From the NCBI GenBank assembly GCA_963170055.1, contig CAUJGJ010000347.1, forward strand, positions 120,001 to 145,000: a stretch of DNA of 25,000 bases, written 5' to 3'. The notes below the pieces were generated by a model. It searched no databases and was not told the DNA's origin. It worked only from the letters and a program-made list of their open reading frames with translations. This DNA comes from Halisarca cf. caerulea. Its lineage: Eukaryota; Porifera; Demospongiae; Chondrillida; Halisarcidae. Positions 11,056 through 21,000 of this stretch are shown here, piece after piece (within the stretch, counting starts at the first letter, position 1; the number at the start of each line of letters is the position of its first letter). Made by a program: the position numbers and the translations under genes.

Positions 11056-12644
11056 GTCCAGTTACAATAAACAGTATGTTCAATGAATATTCAGCTGTGC
11101 ACTTACACTCCAATGCTTTGCAAGTGATTCGATCGCGTGGGGTGGCAGTCCCCACAAGTTTTTAACTCGAATTACTTTTTAAGCTAGTCTCCACTGTGTC
11201 TGGCTTTTTCACTGTTTTCATAAGAATTCTGGAGAATTTGTAAACAAAGTTTGTTATTGTACTAAATCTTGGGCATTTTATTGGAGCTACTCAGATTTTG
11301 AACCAGAAATGGGATAGATATCAGGCAAGGCAAACCATGAGGGTGCCAAGATTACCTCATTTTAGCTGCAGTTTTCTCTTTGGTGTACCAATAACAAACC
11401 AGGGACCCAGAAATGTATCATATTTGAATGTATTATTGCTGTTGGCTGACCTGTAGAGGCAACTAATTTGTTACCCCTACTGGTAAGGGTAACTAATTTG
11501 TTACCCTTACTTTGTTTATGCCTCAAAAACAGCTGCATTTTGTATACCCATATAAAATAATTGGACACTTACCTGTTCCTGCTATGCATGTACTGTAATT
11601 ATACATATAGAACCTGCCAGTGGTTTGAAAGTATTCAATCTAGATGCTGTAAGTCAATCTTTTACTAAGCAGGGTGTCTACATAATATGCATGATCTGAA
11701 TGTAACTGAAAGTGCCTAAATGTGCCATTGAGTTTAGTTTCTGTGTACGTATGTAAAACTGGCTATTATTTTTGGTGTGTACATATAATATGTGTGGGGG
11801 GAGTATATGCATGCATACAACATTGTTTTCATGTATTTGTATATGACATTGTGTACCTGTGCTTGTGTGTGCTAGCGTGTGTGACATATTGTGTATACGT
11901 GTAGTGTGCATGTATTTGTGTATACATGAGGTAGGGATGGGCAATTATAGTTGATATATGGTGACATATTTTACTTGTGTTATTACAATTTGTACGTTGA
12001 CGTGAGAAGCACTGCAAAATGGGACAGAGTACCAATGCTTACTAGGCAGATGATCATCATCGTGGGGCGAGCTTGCATGACGTACACTGGTAAAGGCATA
12101 AAGACAATTGATGAACATGCAGCCCATTTTTCCTGATTGGCCTATAGGCCATTAGTATGGTTGCCCACTGTGGGCTTTGTGTGATTGTGTGTACATTATG
12201 CATGCATCTGTGAATGGGGGTGGGTTTTAACATAGGAAGTAAAAACTAAGAACCGATTGAAATGTGTGTTACGTGCCGTGTTCCCTCTCCTGTTGTTTTC
12301 TTGGCTCACAACTCTACAACACAATTGAGCAAGGCAAGAGACTGGGGGAAGTTGACTACTTGCCCCTGTCTTTGCTGTTCAGATCGTTTTCGATAGCCAA
12401 GAGTGGTTAATTGATGTGCTTTGTGTTACTGAAGGACGAGCATGGGCATAATCCCCCATTCGAGCCCAAACTAACAGGTTAAACTGAGAGAGGAAAGGGC
12501 TCGCCGAGCAGGCGGAACATGCAGACAAAGAAAGAACTCAGGATGTGTCGCCAAAGATGGTCCTATACAGCCTAAATAACCAGGTGAAATCCTTGAAAAC
12601 TTTGTTGATCCCATGAAAATTTTGTAGGCTGAATGTACGACACA
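11056..12644. other. non-coding stretch with small repeats
   Basis: No gene is seen. It holds a direct repeat of AACTAATTTGTTACCC (11461 and 11491) with an 11-bp hairpin (11483-11493 with 11500-11510), a degenerate GT-rich zone at 11750-11930 and a 14-bp palindrome TGGCCTATAGGCCA at 12138-12151. Confidence 0.5.
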
Positions 12645-12842
12645 AATATTCTTTTATTTATTTTATTAATTTATTTATTATTATTTCAGTACATCTCGTC
12701 TTGCAACACTAGGACCAACACAAAGTCCAATGCAGCACTATCACAATGTACAATGCTATACACATATGCACCACAATTATATGCACATGCAACCTATATT
12801 TAGAGTTAGACATGTAATGCAAATTCAGGACAATCATTCTTA

Positions 12843-13434
12843 TTAAATGAATCTCTCATTCCACATCTTTTTTATACTCTTCATTAACTGACAATCGGTA
12901 CATGCTCTATCCATTACGTAATCTGCCACCCTCACATCAGTAAAATTGGATACATCAATCATACAATTCACCTTTTCAATCAGCAGGGTCCTACTCTCTG
13001 TCCATGCCGTAAACCTCATCATCCAGTGGTAAACATGTTCGACTTCTCCCTGTGAACAGTGCATGTATATCTTCTCTCTTGCAAGCCCCCTCCATCTTCC
13101 AGCTTCCATTCTAAACGGAGCAGTGCCCCTCTCAACTTTGACAGGATTCACCTGTGCACCTTGTTTGGCACACCTGCACATGCAGCTAGATTGGTGTACA
13201 TTCTTGTATAGAGACTTCATGGTGTTCAGTTAAGGCCTTCCCTGCAAATCCATAACCCACTCTTCTGTTACTCTTCCCCATGCAATTCCCCTCAGCATGT
13301 CCTTAAGCTCATTCTGAGTTATCCCTTCCGCAGATTTCCCACTAAGGTCCTCTCATCCAAAATGTCTAGCACATGCCCTTAATTTTCTAATCCACCCCCT
13401 CCATTTCCCAAAACCTCTAGTAACCTCCTTTCAT
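12843..13434 (-). pseudogene. LINE C-terminal fragment
   Basis: The minus frame ending at TAA 12845-12843 is open for 125 codons. It contains APFRMEAGRWRGLAREKIY then CSQGEVEHVYHW, matching the LINE C-terminal signature of a Gly-Arg-Trp-x-Gly-Leu motif followed by Cys...Gly-Glu-Val-Glu-His. The normal second cysteine of that region seems to be replaced. Upstream, AWGRVTEEWVMDLQGRP then a stop continues the same protein, so the fragment is inactive. Confidence 0.75.
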
Positions 13435-13968
13435 CAGTGTTGTGGTAATGGTAATTAGTAATTGTAATCAATTGTAATTAGGTATTCATTTGGCTGTAAT
13501 GATAATGTAATTGTAATGCAGCTGTTTCAGTCTCAGAGTAGTTGTAATGGTATTTGGTATTCTTTTGCTATTTACATCAAATTACACAATTACCATGCAA
13601 CTACTGTGATGGATATTGTGTATATCTGTAGATATATTTTGCTCCCTAAGAAGGTAGATTTTTGCTAGTTTGAGGCTATTTATGCGCTACAGTTAACCTG
13701 GTGGCTGGTGGAAATGAGAAACTAACATCAGTCACGTGATTTAGATCACCACATATATGAATCTCGGTAGGGTGTAATAACTTTTGCAAGCATCCAAGAA
13801 TAAATCTGTAATTAGTAATTGTATTTGCAATTGTACAAATCTAGTTGCAATGGTAATTGATTACTTTAGTGGAGATCCGTAGTGGTAATGGTAATTGTAA
13901 TGGTTTGATATACTGAGATAATTGCAATGGTAGTTGATTGTGATACCCCTGTAATGGCCACAACACTG
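13435..13968. mobile_element. hAT-like non-autonomous DNA transposon, 534 bp
   Basis: Termini are CAGTGTTGTGG at 13435-13445 and its exact complement CCACAACACTG at 13958-13968. CAGTGTTG-type ends are characteristic of hAT elements. The flanks CCTTTCAT (13427-13434) and CCCTTCAT (13969-13976) form an 8-bp target-site duplication with one mismatch, the hAT length. The interior has no coding capacity and is dominated by TAATGGTAATTG-like words near both ends. It sits inside the LINE, so it inserted later. Confidence 0.85.
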
Positions 13969-14440
13969 CCCTTCATACACGGGACTACACAATATCTTAT
14001 ACCAGAATAACATTCATCTGTTTCTGGCCTCGATCCCACACTAAAGGTAGAATGCCCATCTCATTCCTAGCAAATATACAAAATCCTATCATGTGTACTT
14101 GTTCAACTATCTGCAATTTCCCCATGCATCCCTATACTTCGGCCCCATACATGGCCGCCAACAATTTCCTGTATGTTCCAATATGCAATCCCCAACAGAA
14201 GACCTACATCTCCACATCCACATGCTTAATGCATTCTCCCCATCCTTGCTCTAAACTCTACCCTACTATTCAAGTCCAGAAACTTCTCAATCATACAGCT
14301 GAGGGTAGTTTTACTCAGCCACCATTGGTATCTCTCTGTGACCAATAGCAGAACGAATATTGGATCCCTCAACCATTCTCTTCCTTAAGTGCATTATACC
14401 AGATTTCTCTGTAATGATCTCACGCAGGTATGTTATGGCA
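13969..14440 (-). pseudogene. LINE middle fragment (post-RT region)
   Basis: Minus-strand translation shows LLAAMYGAEV, a stop, then GCMGKLQIVEQV and MGILPLVWD, the pattern seen between the RT domain and the C-terminus of LINE polyproteins (tyrosine-glycine-alanine-glutamate followed by an EQV helix). Several stops are present. It joins the fragment at 13434 across the hAT-like insertion. Confidence 0.6.
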
Positions 14441-14653
14441 CTTTTCGTCAAAAAAAACAAAATGGCTGCCACTTTCTAATGGCTTGTAAAATGCCTTGTT
14501 TTCTCTTCCTGAAGGCGGAAAGACTCAAGAAAGCATCTAGATAGTATTTCGAACATTCCTAGTTTATGCATATGTAATTGAAAAAGGCAAAAACAAATTG
14601 TACGTGTTGTACATGGTTGATTTTTGATCATACCAAAAAAAGCAAAAAACGCA

Positions 14654-14937
14654 AAAGGCGCGGGTCTAGACATCTGAATTTAAACGCGCAAGTGAATTCA
14701 GAAGACAGAACATGTTCAAATCTTACTTTTCTGATTTGGGGAAAACGTTGCTTCATTCCTTGGCTGTTATGTCAAGGGATTTCTGATCGAAAAGAACGGC
14801 TATAGTAACGAATGGCTGTGTATAAACTGAAGGGATGGACCGACAATCTTCCCCAAATCAGAATTTGAAGTTCAGTCCTTCAGCGATGATTTGACAGAGT
14901 TTTAAGCGTCTACGTAGAGATCTAGACCCGCGCCTTT
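14654..14937. repeat. CpG-rich foldback element within the LINE
   Basis: Arms AAAGGCGCGGGTCTAGA (14654-14670) and its exact complement (14921-14937) enclose a second inner pair, TTCTGATTTGGGGAA (14729-14743) and complement (14849-14863). Sequence between the paired blocks is only loosely complementary, as in an ageing foldback. True element ends are unclear; the non-LINE stretch runs from about 14441 to 15095. Confidence 0.7.
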
Positions 14938-15077
14938 TTCGCCATAAAATCCTTATGGACTGGAGTGCTTCTTTGGGCCTTTGTCACATGACATCACATG
15001 TCCACAAAAGCAAACTCTTCAAAGACCGGCGCGTTTCAGCCTATAATGACGTACAAACGTCATGTTTAAGCTGCGGT

Positions 15078-15334
15078 CACATGGCCAGACCGTGATAAAC
15101 GATCGGAGGCGTAATAATCTTATCGCATACCTTGTCAAACCACAAAACGCCCTCTTCTAGCCTCAATTCTGCCATAACATACCTGCCCAACTCATCACAC
15201 CATCTGACCATACACTCGACGCTCTCCCTCATACCATTTGCATCCTCACTAACTAGTGATGTGTCATCAGCAAACGACCTGGTAACACCATCCCATTATA
15301 TTTCACACCCCTTTCCTGTCCCCCCAGCTTAATA
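15078..15334 (-). pseudogene. LINE reverse-transcriptase fragment with FADD box
   Basis: On the minus strand FADDTSLVSEDANGMRESVE is encoded from 15274 downward, followed by a WCDELGRYVMAEL stretch. FADD is the catalytic box (motif 5) of reverse transcriptases, and the following helix with W-C is usual after it. A stop lies about seven codons upstream of FADD, and a related frame upstream (GVKYNG) indicates a frameshift. The open run ends at TGA near 15078. Confidence 0.8.
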
Positions 15335-15340
15335 CTTACC

Positions 15341-15462
15341 GTATTTGTTCGAATAAAAGCTGGGCTCAAATAGAGGTCGGGGCTCGAAAAGAAGCCGGGT
15401 GTCAGCTAAGTGTTTCTTTAATAGAAGCTGGGGCTCGAAGAGAAGCTGGTTGTCAGCTAACT
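15341..15462. repeat. GCTCGAA repeat element with two diverged subunits
   Basis: ACCGTATTTGTTCGAATAAA is followed by two related subunits, each with GGGGCTCGAA, AGAAGC and TGTCAGCTAA, at about 15377-15411 and 15428-15462. CCGTATTTGTTCGAATAAA-type words are common in dispersed repeats of invertebrate genomes (from memory, not searched). Confidence 0.6.
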
Positions 15463-15705
15463 GGAGTAATACAATGTCATGTACATACTGAACCTTTCCA
15501 GTTTTTTCTGAAGTCTAATTTGAAGCCGTCAATCTGTTTGCAAGTCTTTGAAGGTACCATGTTTTCAACAGTTAGGCCTCGAGCTCATTTCAGAGATATT
15601 TAAGGAAACAAAGCGAGAAAAAGCACCACTAAGAAACAAATTGCCAGCACTCATGCACGAAGTGACTTCTCGAATTAAATGCATAGAGTCGCATGCAACA
15701 AGTAA

Positions 15706-15818
15706 GTTACAGTAGGGTCAAGTGTGCATTGGCTCTTTATTGCACTCGCCTTCTGGTGCTTTTCGCCCTCGGGAATCTAGCAATGAATACGCCAATGCAC
15801 ACTTGACCGTAATGTAAC
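15706..15818. mobile_element. foldback/MITE-like element with CpG-rich core
   Basis: Arms 15706-15733 and 15791-15818 pair at 26 of 28 positions (shared part GGTCAAGTGTGCATTGGC). The core at 15743-15773 matches the core of the foldback at 682-815 at 25 of 31 positions, although the arms are unrelated. Confidence 0.8.
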
Positions 15819-16490
15819 TATTACTTATTGCCAAGGTGGCTCCTTTGATGAATGATGTCATCAGGCAATAAACTAGTTATAACAAATGATGTCTCAGCTG
15901 CTCTATATAGTTAGTATGTGCTATATAGCAGCTCACACAGATAATATTATAATAATTATAATATCATTATTATATAATAGTATACAAATAATTGTATTTT
16001 AATTACACATAATCATATTTTATTTATTCTTTCTAATTCATGCATAGCAGGAATTAGGGTCTGAGAAACAGGCTAATGTCTCTGTTGTATAGTTACTAAA
16101 CAGAGAAATCTGGTGTACTATATACTGTGTAGACGTTAATTTTTGAAGCACATATATTATTTGGTGAATGAAGAACTTGGTAGTATAATTTGTGAGTTTA
16201 GTTTCATGAATGGACCAGTCCCTACTATATCTTAGACAAGCACTCTTATAGACTATAATATCTAACCAATAAATGCAGGCTCATTCACAAAAATTAGTGC
16301 TGTGTACAGTATAATATTATTTAAAAAGGGTGCAGCAGTGCAGTTTATATCAGTGAGTTCTATCATTGCATGCACATGGATTAGCACTGCCTCGAAATGG
16401 CTGAAAAGATTTTATTAAGTGTTTATTATTATTCATCATATTAATTATAATTGTGGGAAGTGCAACGAATCATGTATTCGATGCGTAACA

Positions 16491-16526
16491 AAATTAAATT
16501 TTATTAGACTTAATAAAATTAAATTT
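16491..16526. repeat. 16-bp hairpin with GACT loop flanked by direct repeats
   Basis: Arm 16491-16506 pairs with 16511-16526 at 15 of 16 positions across a 4-nt loop. GAAGTGCAAC occurs at 16457-16466 and again at 16527-16536, immediately after the hairpin. Confidence 0.85.
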
Positions 16527-16730
16527 GAAGTGCAACAATATTAATAATTGGCAAGTGTAGTAAGTTTTCTATTTCTGTCGCCTTAGTGGAAACACTTTGA
16601 GCTATCCACGCATTTGATTATTTTTCGGGTACAAAAAAGTGTTCCTTTAGGTCCCATTCTGTGTCATTTTGGACGTGAATAACTCAGGTGCTATTTAATG
16701 TCACGACTGGCACAGAGGAACGTTTGGCGC

Positions 16731-16772
16731 TTGAAGGATATCCATTGAAGGATATCCATTGAAGGATATCCA
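16731..16772. repeat. three tandem copies of a 14-bp unit
   Basis: TTGAAGGATATCCA is repeated exactly three times; each unit contains the palindrome GGATATCC. Confidence 0.95.
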
Positions 16773-17697
16773 TTCCGAAGGCCAACTACAATTTAACTAT
16801 ATAGAGAAAAGAAAGGTCACTGGTGGTGAGAATAGCTGTATAGTGGAAACCACTAGACGTATTATTATTTAAAAACAAAACGTTTTGTTGTAGACATTGA
16901 TTGTCTTCAGTTTTGGCATGGTTGTTACTTTTTAGTATGGGGGCTGCCAATATATAGGTCAGCAATCTGTGTTGACATGTTTTGCCACATGATCACCCGT
17001 CATGTGTGACGTTGACTTCAACCTCACTACATTACTTTGGGAATCCCTGTCCGAGTTGGCTTAAGATCTCATTGTTGTCCCTTTGGGATTCTACATCCTA
17101 TAGGCCAAGGTAGCCTCGTTTATCCACAACTCACCATTGTCAGTGGTGCAGAATGGATTCAGGATTGTAATAGCATGAACAAGATTGCTGCAGCTGGCAG
17201 AAGCGTTCAAATGAGTTTTGGCATATATAAATACTCAACCTTCTATGCATGCATGATTGTGGTGAGCAATAAGCTGTAGGAACAGAATTTTCAATATCTT
17301 CGAATGTACAAACGTAATTTCAATGCGAAGTAATTGGTGAAGTCTATTTTGTAGATATGTATGTTGCTATGCACAATTCCTGGCCTAGCTGGCTTGGCCT
17401 GGACCAAAGTATACTGTGTATGCATGGTGTATCTATGTCAGAACCCATGCATGCATCTCTATGTATAGTTGGCCACACCAGACGAGGACAAACGAAGGGG
17501 GGTGGGGTGGATGCTGGTGGTTCAGTTTGTTAGGATTGGATTGTTAGGATTGGAAGTTAAGCAATAAGCAGAGGGCACCATTCCACCTATGTGTTATTTA
17601 GTGTTACTTTCCCTGCACCCCCTTGCCAACAACCTGGGAACACATGCGAAGATGACCTATTGCAGCCACCAAACTGTTTGAATTTGTTTATTTTGAT

Positions 17698-17708
17698 TAT
17701 ATATATAT

Positions 17709-17775
<67 letters not shown>
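17698..17775. repeat. TA then GT microsatellite
   Basis: A short TA run passes into an uninterrupted (GT)n from 17711 to 17775. Confidence 0.95.
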
Positions 17776-17779
<4 letters not shown>

Positions 17780-17867
17780 AGTGTGTAAGATATTGGGGTC
17801 CTCAGTTAGTAGTAGCCTCAGGCTAATGGCCCACCCAGTTTAAATAGCAATTAAACTGTCTCGGACC

Positions 17868-17882
17868 AACCCTAACCCTAAC
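17868..17882. repeat. short telomere-like CCCTAA repeat
   Basis: AACCCTAACCCTAAC gives about two and a half CCCTAA units; too short to be a telomere, possibly a repair scar or chance. Confidence 0.6.
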
Positions 17883-18103
17883 ACATTGATGGCTACAGTT
17901 TCTATATATTTGAGAAGCACCCCCAATCGCCGCCAGACTAGAATTACTATTAAAGTTCTGTTTTAAATTTAACACCATCTCGCGAGTGCAGCTATAGTGT
18001 AGACACTTACCTTGCCCATTCTCCTAGCTGTATGCGGCTTATCCACAGAATCTGATAAAACATAAGGCAGTGTTGATTCAGTCTTTACCCTCTTATGCAG
18101 GAA

Positions 18104-18487
18104 TGAAAGAAAGCCCACAACTACATGCAAACCTTATTATTCGATCACGTCTAAATCCTCAAACTATCACTGTTGACCATGACGTGGAATCCAGCCATAT
18201 CATTGAAATAATTGAATCGAATCACTCATTTGCATGTGACATATTTAGTGTTACACTCACCTGCAGCAGGATGATAAAAACGGGGCGAAGTCAGTGGTCA
18301 GCAGCAGATTGCCCAGAGAAAGGACTAAAACCAATTGTCCTACCTGTCTAATTTTGGTCAAATCGACTTTCAATCATAAGTTCCATCTTAATGGCAAACA
18401 TTGTAACAATTACTGCAGCAGGAAAATAATTACTCCTCATTCTGTCCCAGTGTACACCTCATGTATGTACATAAATCAACCCAGATA
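18104..18487 (+). other. candidate upstream exon (coding or UTR)
   Basis: The stretch begins after a good acceptor (CTTTACCCTCTTATGCAG ending near 18103) and ends at a strong donor (GTAAGT at 18488). An open frame starts at an ATG (18105) just inside it and runs to a stop at 18349-18351; its product, about 80 residues, was not recognised. Because that frame closes before the donor, the segment is more likely a non-coding 5' exon of the 449-aa gene or a chance pairing of splice signals than a coding exon. Confidence 0.25.
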
Positions 18488-18963
18488 GTAAGTATAATGT
18501 CTAATTTATATAATTATAAGTATTAAAATTTGTGTCCCCTTGAGGTATGCTTATTAAGCAAGTTTCATTGCAATGCAGCATGACATTGTAAATATTGAAT
18601 CATTCGTTCTGTAAACAAATTTGCTCTTCTGCATATCCAATATACGTAATTGCACCTATTTTCACCTATCTGCATGTCATGTAAGCTTTGCCAAGGTGCC
18701 ATACAGCTGCAGAGACATAACCTGTGGTTGCTATTGCATGCATGTATCCATAGCACTGTGAATTGTAGCTCTGCCTTCTGAAGTTGTATATTAGTTTAAT
18801 GATGCTGTCTGATCATAGCTGGTCTGTATGTATACTTTAATGCTGCTGCTCGTATAGTCAAATGATTGAATAAGAATTTTGAATATCAGTCCAGAACTAA
18901 TACTTATATGTACGAATCATTTTTAAAATTTAGATTGAATTCAATTTCATTTAATTTTTGCAG
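18488..18963 (+). other. possible 5' UTR intron of the 449-aa gene
   Basis: GTAAGTAT at 18488 is a consensus splice donor, and TTTTTGCAG ending at 18963 is a consensus acceptor, giving a 476-bp intron of plausible size. The pairing is inferred; a different upstream donor could be used. Confidence 0.35.
18955..18963 (+). other. splice acceptor before the 449-aa coding exon
   Basis: A T-rich tract ends in TTTTTGCAG at 18963, followed by GTAATCACTACCATGG. The start codon lies 12 nt into the exon, which implies an intron in the 5' UTR. Confidence 0.65.
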
Positions 18964-18975
18964 GTAATCACTACC

Positions 18976-20325
18976 ATGGCTTCGAGTGATCAATCCCTTG
19001 TAAAGATTGATAAAGAGGAGTTTTCTCTGCTGACAATACCTTCGGCGAACTGTGCGTTGGTATTAAAGCAAAAAGAACAAATGCTGGGATCGATCGATCT
19101 TGCTGTCCTTGTGGATGACCTTGGACGTGTTGGCAACTTTGTTAGAATAGCTTACAACGGTGTGACAGGACATGTTGAGCTGCAAAAGAAGATTCGCAGG
19201 ATTGGGTATGATGTCACCAAACTCTGTGACAAGTCCGCAGTGACCGTTTCCAAGTTCAAGCACGCCTCCACCAGCATCCTTGCTGACCTGCAAGGCACTT
19301 ATGAGTTCTTGTTGGATCAACTGGAAGACATAGCACTGGAGACATTGACATCCATTACAGAGGTTGCAAAGGGCATGGCTGATGCTGCTGAGAAGCTATC
19401 TGAAGAGTTTGACGAACAGTCAAAGAAGGTGGAGTTGGCTCTGGAGGACACAATGACGGCCAAAGGGGAAGAAGAGAAGAACAAGAAGGAAATTGAGATA
19501 AAGAAACGTGAATTGGTAATAAGTAAAGAGCGTTCTGAAGCAGAAATGAAAGACAGGGAAGAACAATACAAAGATGCTGAGAAGAGATTTCAAGAAGCTA
19601 AGAGAAAGCAAGAAGAGGCCGAAAAATCTGCTAAAAGCATCTTGAAAAGTCTAGCTAATACAATTGTTAGTGCTGCAGCTACACCAGTAACCCTGGGACA
19701 TGTTCGGGACGTCAAAATCTTTGAAACTGAAACAGACATGAAAATCGCTGCAGAATACAGCAAGGAAGGTGAACAGCATAGACTGGAAATGAAAGAGCAG
19801 CGAGATGCTCGGCGTAAAGCTCTCGGCGACATAGCGGAATTTGCGAAATCCATCGAAAACTGTACAGCAGACAGCAATCTTGCTGATGCTGCAATTAACG
19901 CTCTCCACCATGCAATGGCTGGGTTGAAGAAACTATCTGCACTGATGCTGAAGGTAGCTCTGTTCTGGAAACAAATGCAAATGCATTGTGAAGAGCTCGC
20001 TGGATCTAAGATGAGGAAAATGGTTGAAGCAGCCATGAGGAGGCCTGTGGAAGACCGTATGAAAGTGTGGACAAATGTTGGCTTCAAGAAGCAGGCCGTC
20101 ACCTATTACTCCAAGTGGGTGGCCCTGGATGTAGTTTGTGGCATATACATGGAGAGGATCAAAGAGACCCAGAAGACTTTGTATCAGTACCTCGAGGAGA
20201 ATCCCACTAATGAACAAGCGAAAGCAAATGTCCGCCAATTAGCAGTAGATTTTAGAAAGGATCTTGAGCATGCTCAAAAGGAAATCGACAAGCAGGACAA
20301 AGCTGCTGAAGAGGAAGGCCAATGA
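18976..20325 (+). CDS. 449-aa helical coiled-coil protein of unknown function
   Basis: This is a single uninterrupted coding exon. The ATG at 18976 sits in a strong context (CTACCATGG), and only 12 nt upstream is a good splice acceptor (TTTTTGCAG ending at 18963), so the 5' UTR is probably spliced. The protein has no signal peptide. Residues 1-50 are mixed and include a TIP motif at 20-22. Residues 100-145 are predicted helical. Residues 150-218 are an extremely charged Lys/Glu coiled coil. Residues 219-243 form a low-charge, Ala/Ser/Val-rich break. Residues 250-295 are charged helix again. Residues 301-340 are an amphipathic helix pair containing a Phe-Trp step at 330-331. The tail (370-449) is helical with a Lys/Glu end. 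Strong base-level coding character and a poly(A) signal 105 nt after the stop support a live gene. Its overall shape echoes the minus-strand protein at 5770-6737, but its middle segment is far less hydrophobic. It may be a cytosolic scaffold or a membrane-inserting helical protein. Confidence 0.88.
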   Translation: MASSDQSLVKIDKEEFSLLTIPSANCALVLKQKEQMLGSIDLAVLVDDLGRVGNFVRIAYNGVTGHVELQKKIRRIGYDVTKLCDKSAVTVSKFKHASTSILADLQGTYEFLLDQLEDIALETLTSITEVAKGMADAAEKLSEEFDEQSKKVELALEDTMTAKGEEEKNKKEIEIKKRELVISKERSEAEMKDREEQYKDAEKRFQEAKRKQEEAEKSAKSILKSLANTIVSAAATPVTLGHVRDVKIFETETDMKIAAEYSKEGEQHRLEMKEQRDARRKALGDIAEFAKSIENCTADSNLADAAINALHHAMAGLKKLSALMLKVALFWKQMQMHCEELAGSKMRKMVEAAMRRPVEDRMKVWTNVGFKKQAVTYYSKWVALDVVCGIYMERIKETQKTLYQYLEENPTNEQAKANVRQLAVDFRKDLEHAQKEIDKQDKAAEEEGQ

Positions 20326-20424
20326 AATGAAACATTTCTACAGAAGTGTTCAGATGTTAGGGTGCATTATGCAGTATATATGTAGTACATATACTAATAA
20401 TTTTGCAGTATCTCGAAGGAATAT

Positions 20425-20575
20425 AGTTATAATAAAAACTTAGACTAAGTATGAAAATGAAGTTTATATAGTCAGAGTAAGTCTTATAGTGATTATAATG
20501 TGTATTACATACAATTGTGGAAATTATTTGAATTATTTTTTTGCAATTCATACTTAGTCGACAGTAACTTTATAA
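20425..20575. repeat. inverted repeat overlapping the 3' end of the 449-aa gene
   Basis: GACTAAGTATGAA (20443-20455) and its exact complement (20547-20559) are bordered by weaker matching TTATAA-AAAACT-like ends. It may be a small MITE that supplies the polyadenylation signal. Confidence 0.45.
20431..20436 (+). terminator. polyadenylation signal AATAAA
   Basis: AATAAA lies 105 nt after the TGA of the 449-aa gene, a normal 3' UTR distance, and is the first canonical hexamer downstream. Confidence 0.6.
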
Positions 20576-21000
20576 TATGTTCAAATAGGAGCCCCGGCAG
20601 CCTCTGCTTCCTTCAATCATGCATGCAGTGGACATGACCTCTATTATATCCAAGCATAATAATGTATGGCAACCATTTTTTGGCTACGTACTTACCAGCA
20701 AATAATTACTGCACTCAGTGAGGTTACCTAATTCATTGAATAAAACTAATGTAACAGTTATGAATGCAAGCAAACTTTGTAAATGTATATATGATACCAT
20801 TATGAGACAGGTAACTTTATGGGACACATGTACAGTTGAGCATTGTGATAAAAACATGCATGTATATTGGATTGCTTGATGGCAAGTTGCATCGTTTAGA
20901 AGAAATTTTTCAATACCTGAGCATGTACCCTATGCATCATATGACAACACACATCATGCAGTTTCATATTCAGCAGTCATTATTCAATTTCTATTAAATA
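20576..21000. other. AT-rich non-coding stretch
   Basis: Nothing is recognised between the 3' end of the 449-aa gene and the TIR element at 21001. Confidence 0.5.

Larger units (their letters stand above)
12645..15340 (-). mobile_element. decayed LINE (non-LTR) retrotransposon, interrupted
   Basis: Minus-strand remnants in the right order identify a LINE. A reverse-transcriptase segment with the FADD box lies at 15274-15263, a mid-region fragment with YGAEV lies near 14150, and a C-terminal portion ends at 12843. An A-rich (TAAA/TAA)n tail on the minus strand lies at about 12645-12685. The 5' end is truncated at about 15340, next to an unrelated repeat. Many stops and frameshifts make it dead. 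It is split by a hAT-like element (13435-13968) and by a foldback-containing stretch (about 14441-15095). The clade is uncertain; Jockey- or CR1-like are possibilities. Confidence 0.8.
15819..17697. other. AT-rich non-coding stretch with small repeats
   Basis: No gene is recognised. An open frame at 17037-17279 lacks an ATG start and any known motif. Imperfect hairpin at 15897-15932 (CTATATAG core), AT-rich run near 15950-16000, hairpin at 16491-16526 and a 14-bp triplet repeat at 16731-16772. Confidence 0.5.

Noticed and set aside
14052..14348. 98-codon plus-strand open frame
   Set aside because: The minus strand carries recognisable LINE protein sequence here, so the plus frame is a shadow.
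17868..17882. Interstitial telomere
   Set aside because: Only about two and a half CCCTAA units; too short to mean more than a chance match or small repair scar.
19590..20102. 170-codon minus-strand open frame opposite the 449-aa gene
   Set aside because: It is a shadow of the plus-strand coding sequence; its Ser/Phe/Leu-rich composition is what the complement of Lys/Glu-rich helices gives.
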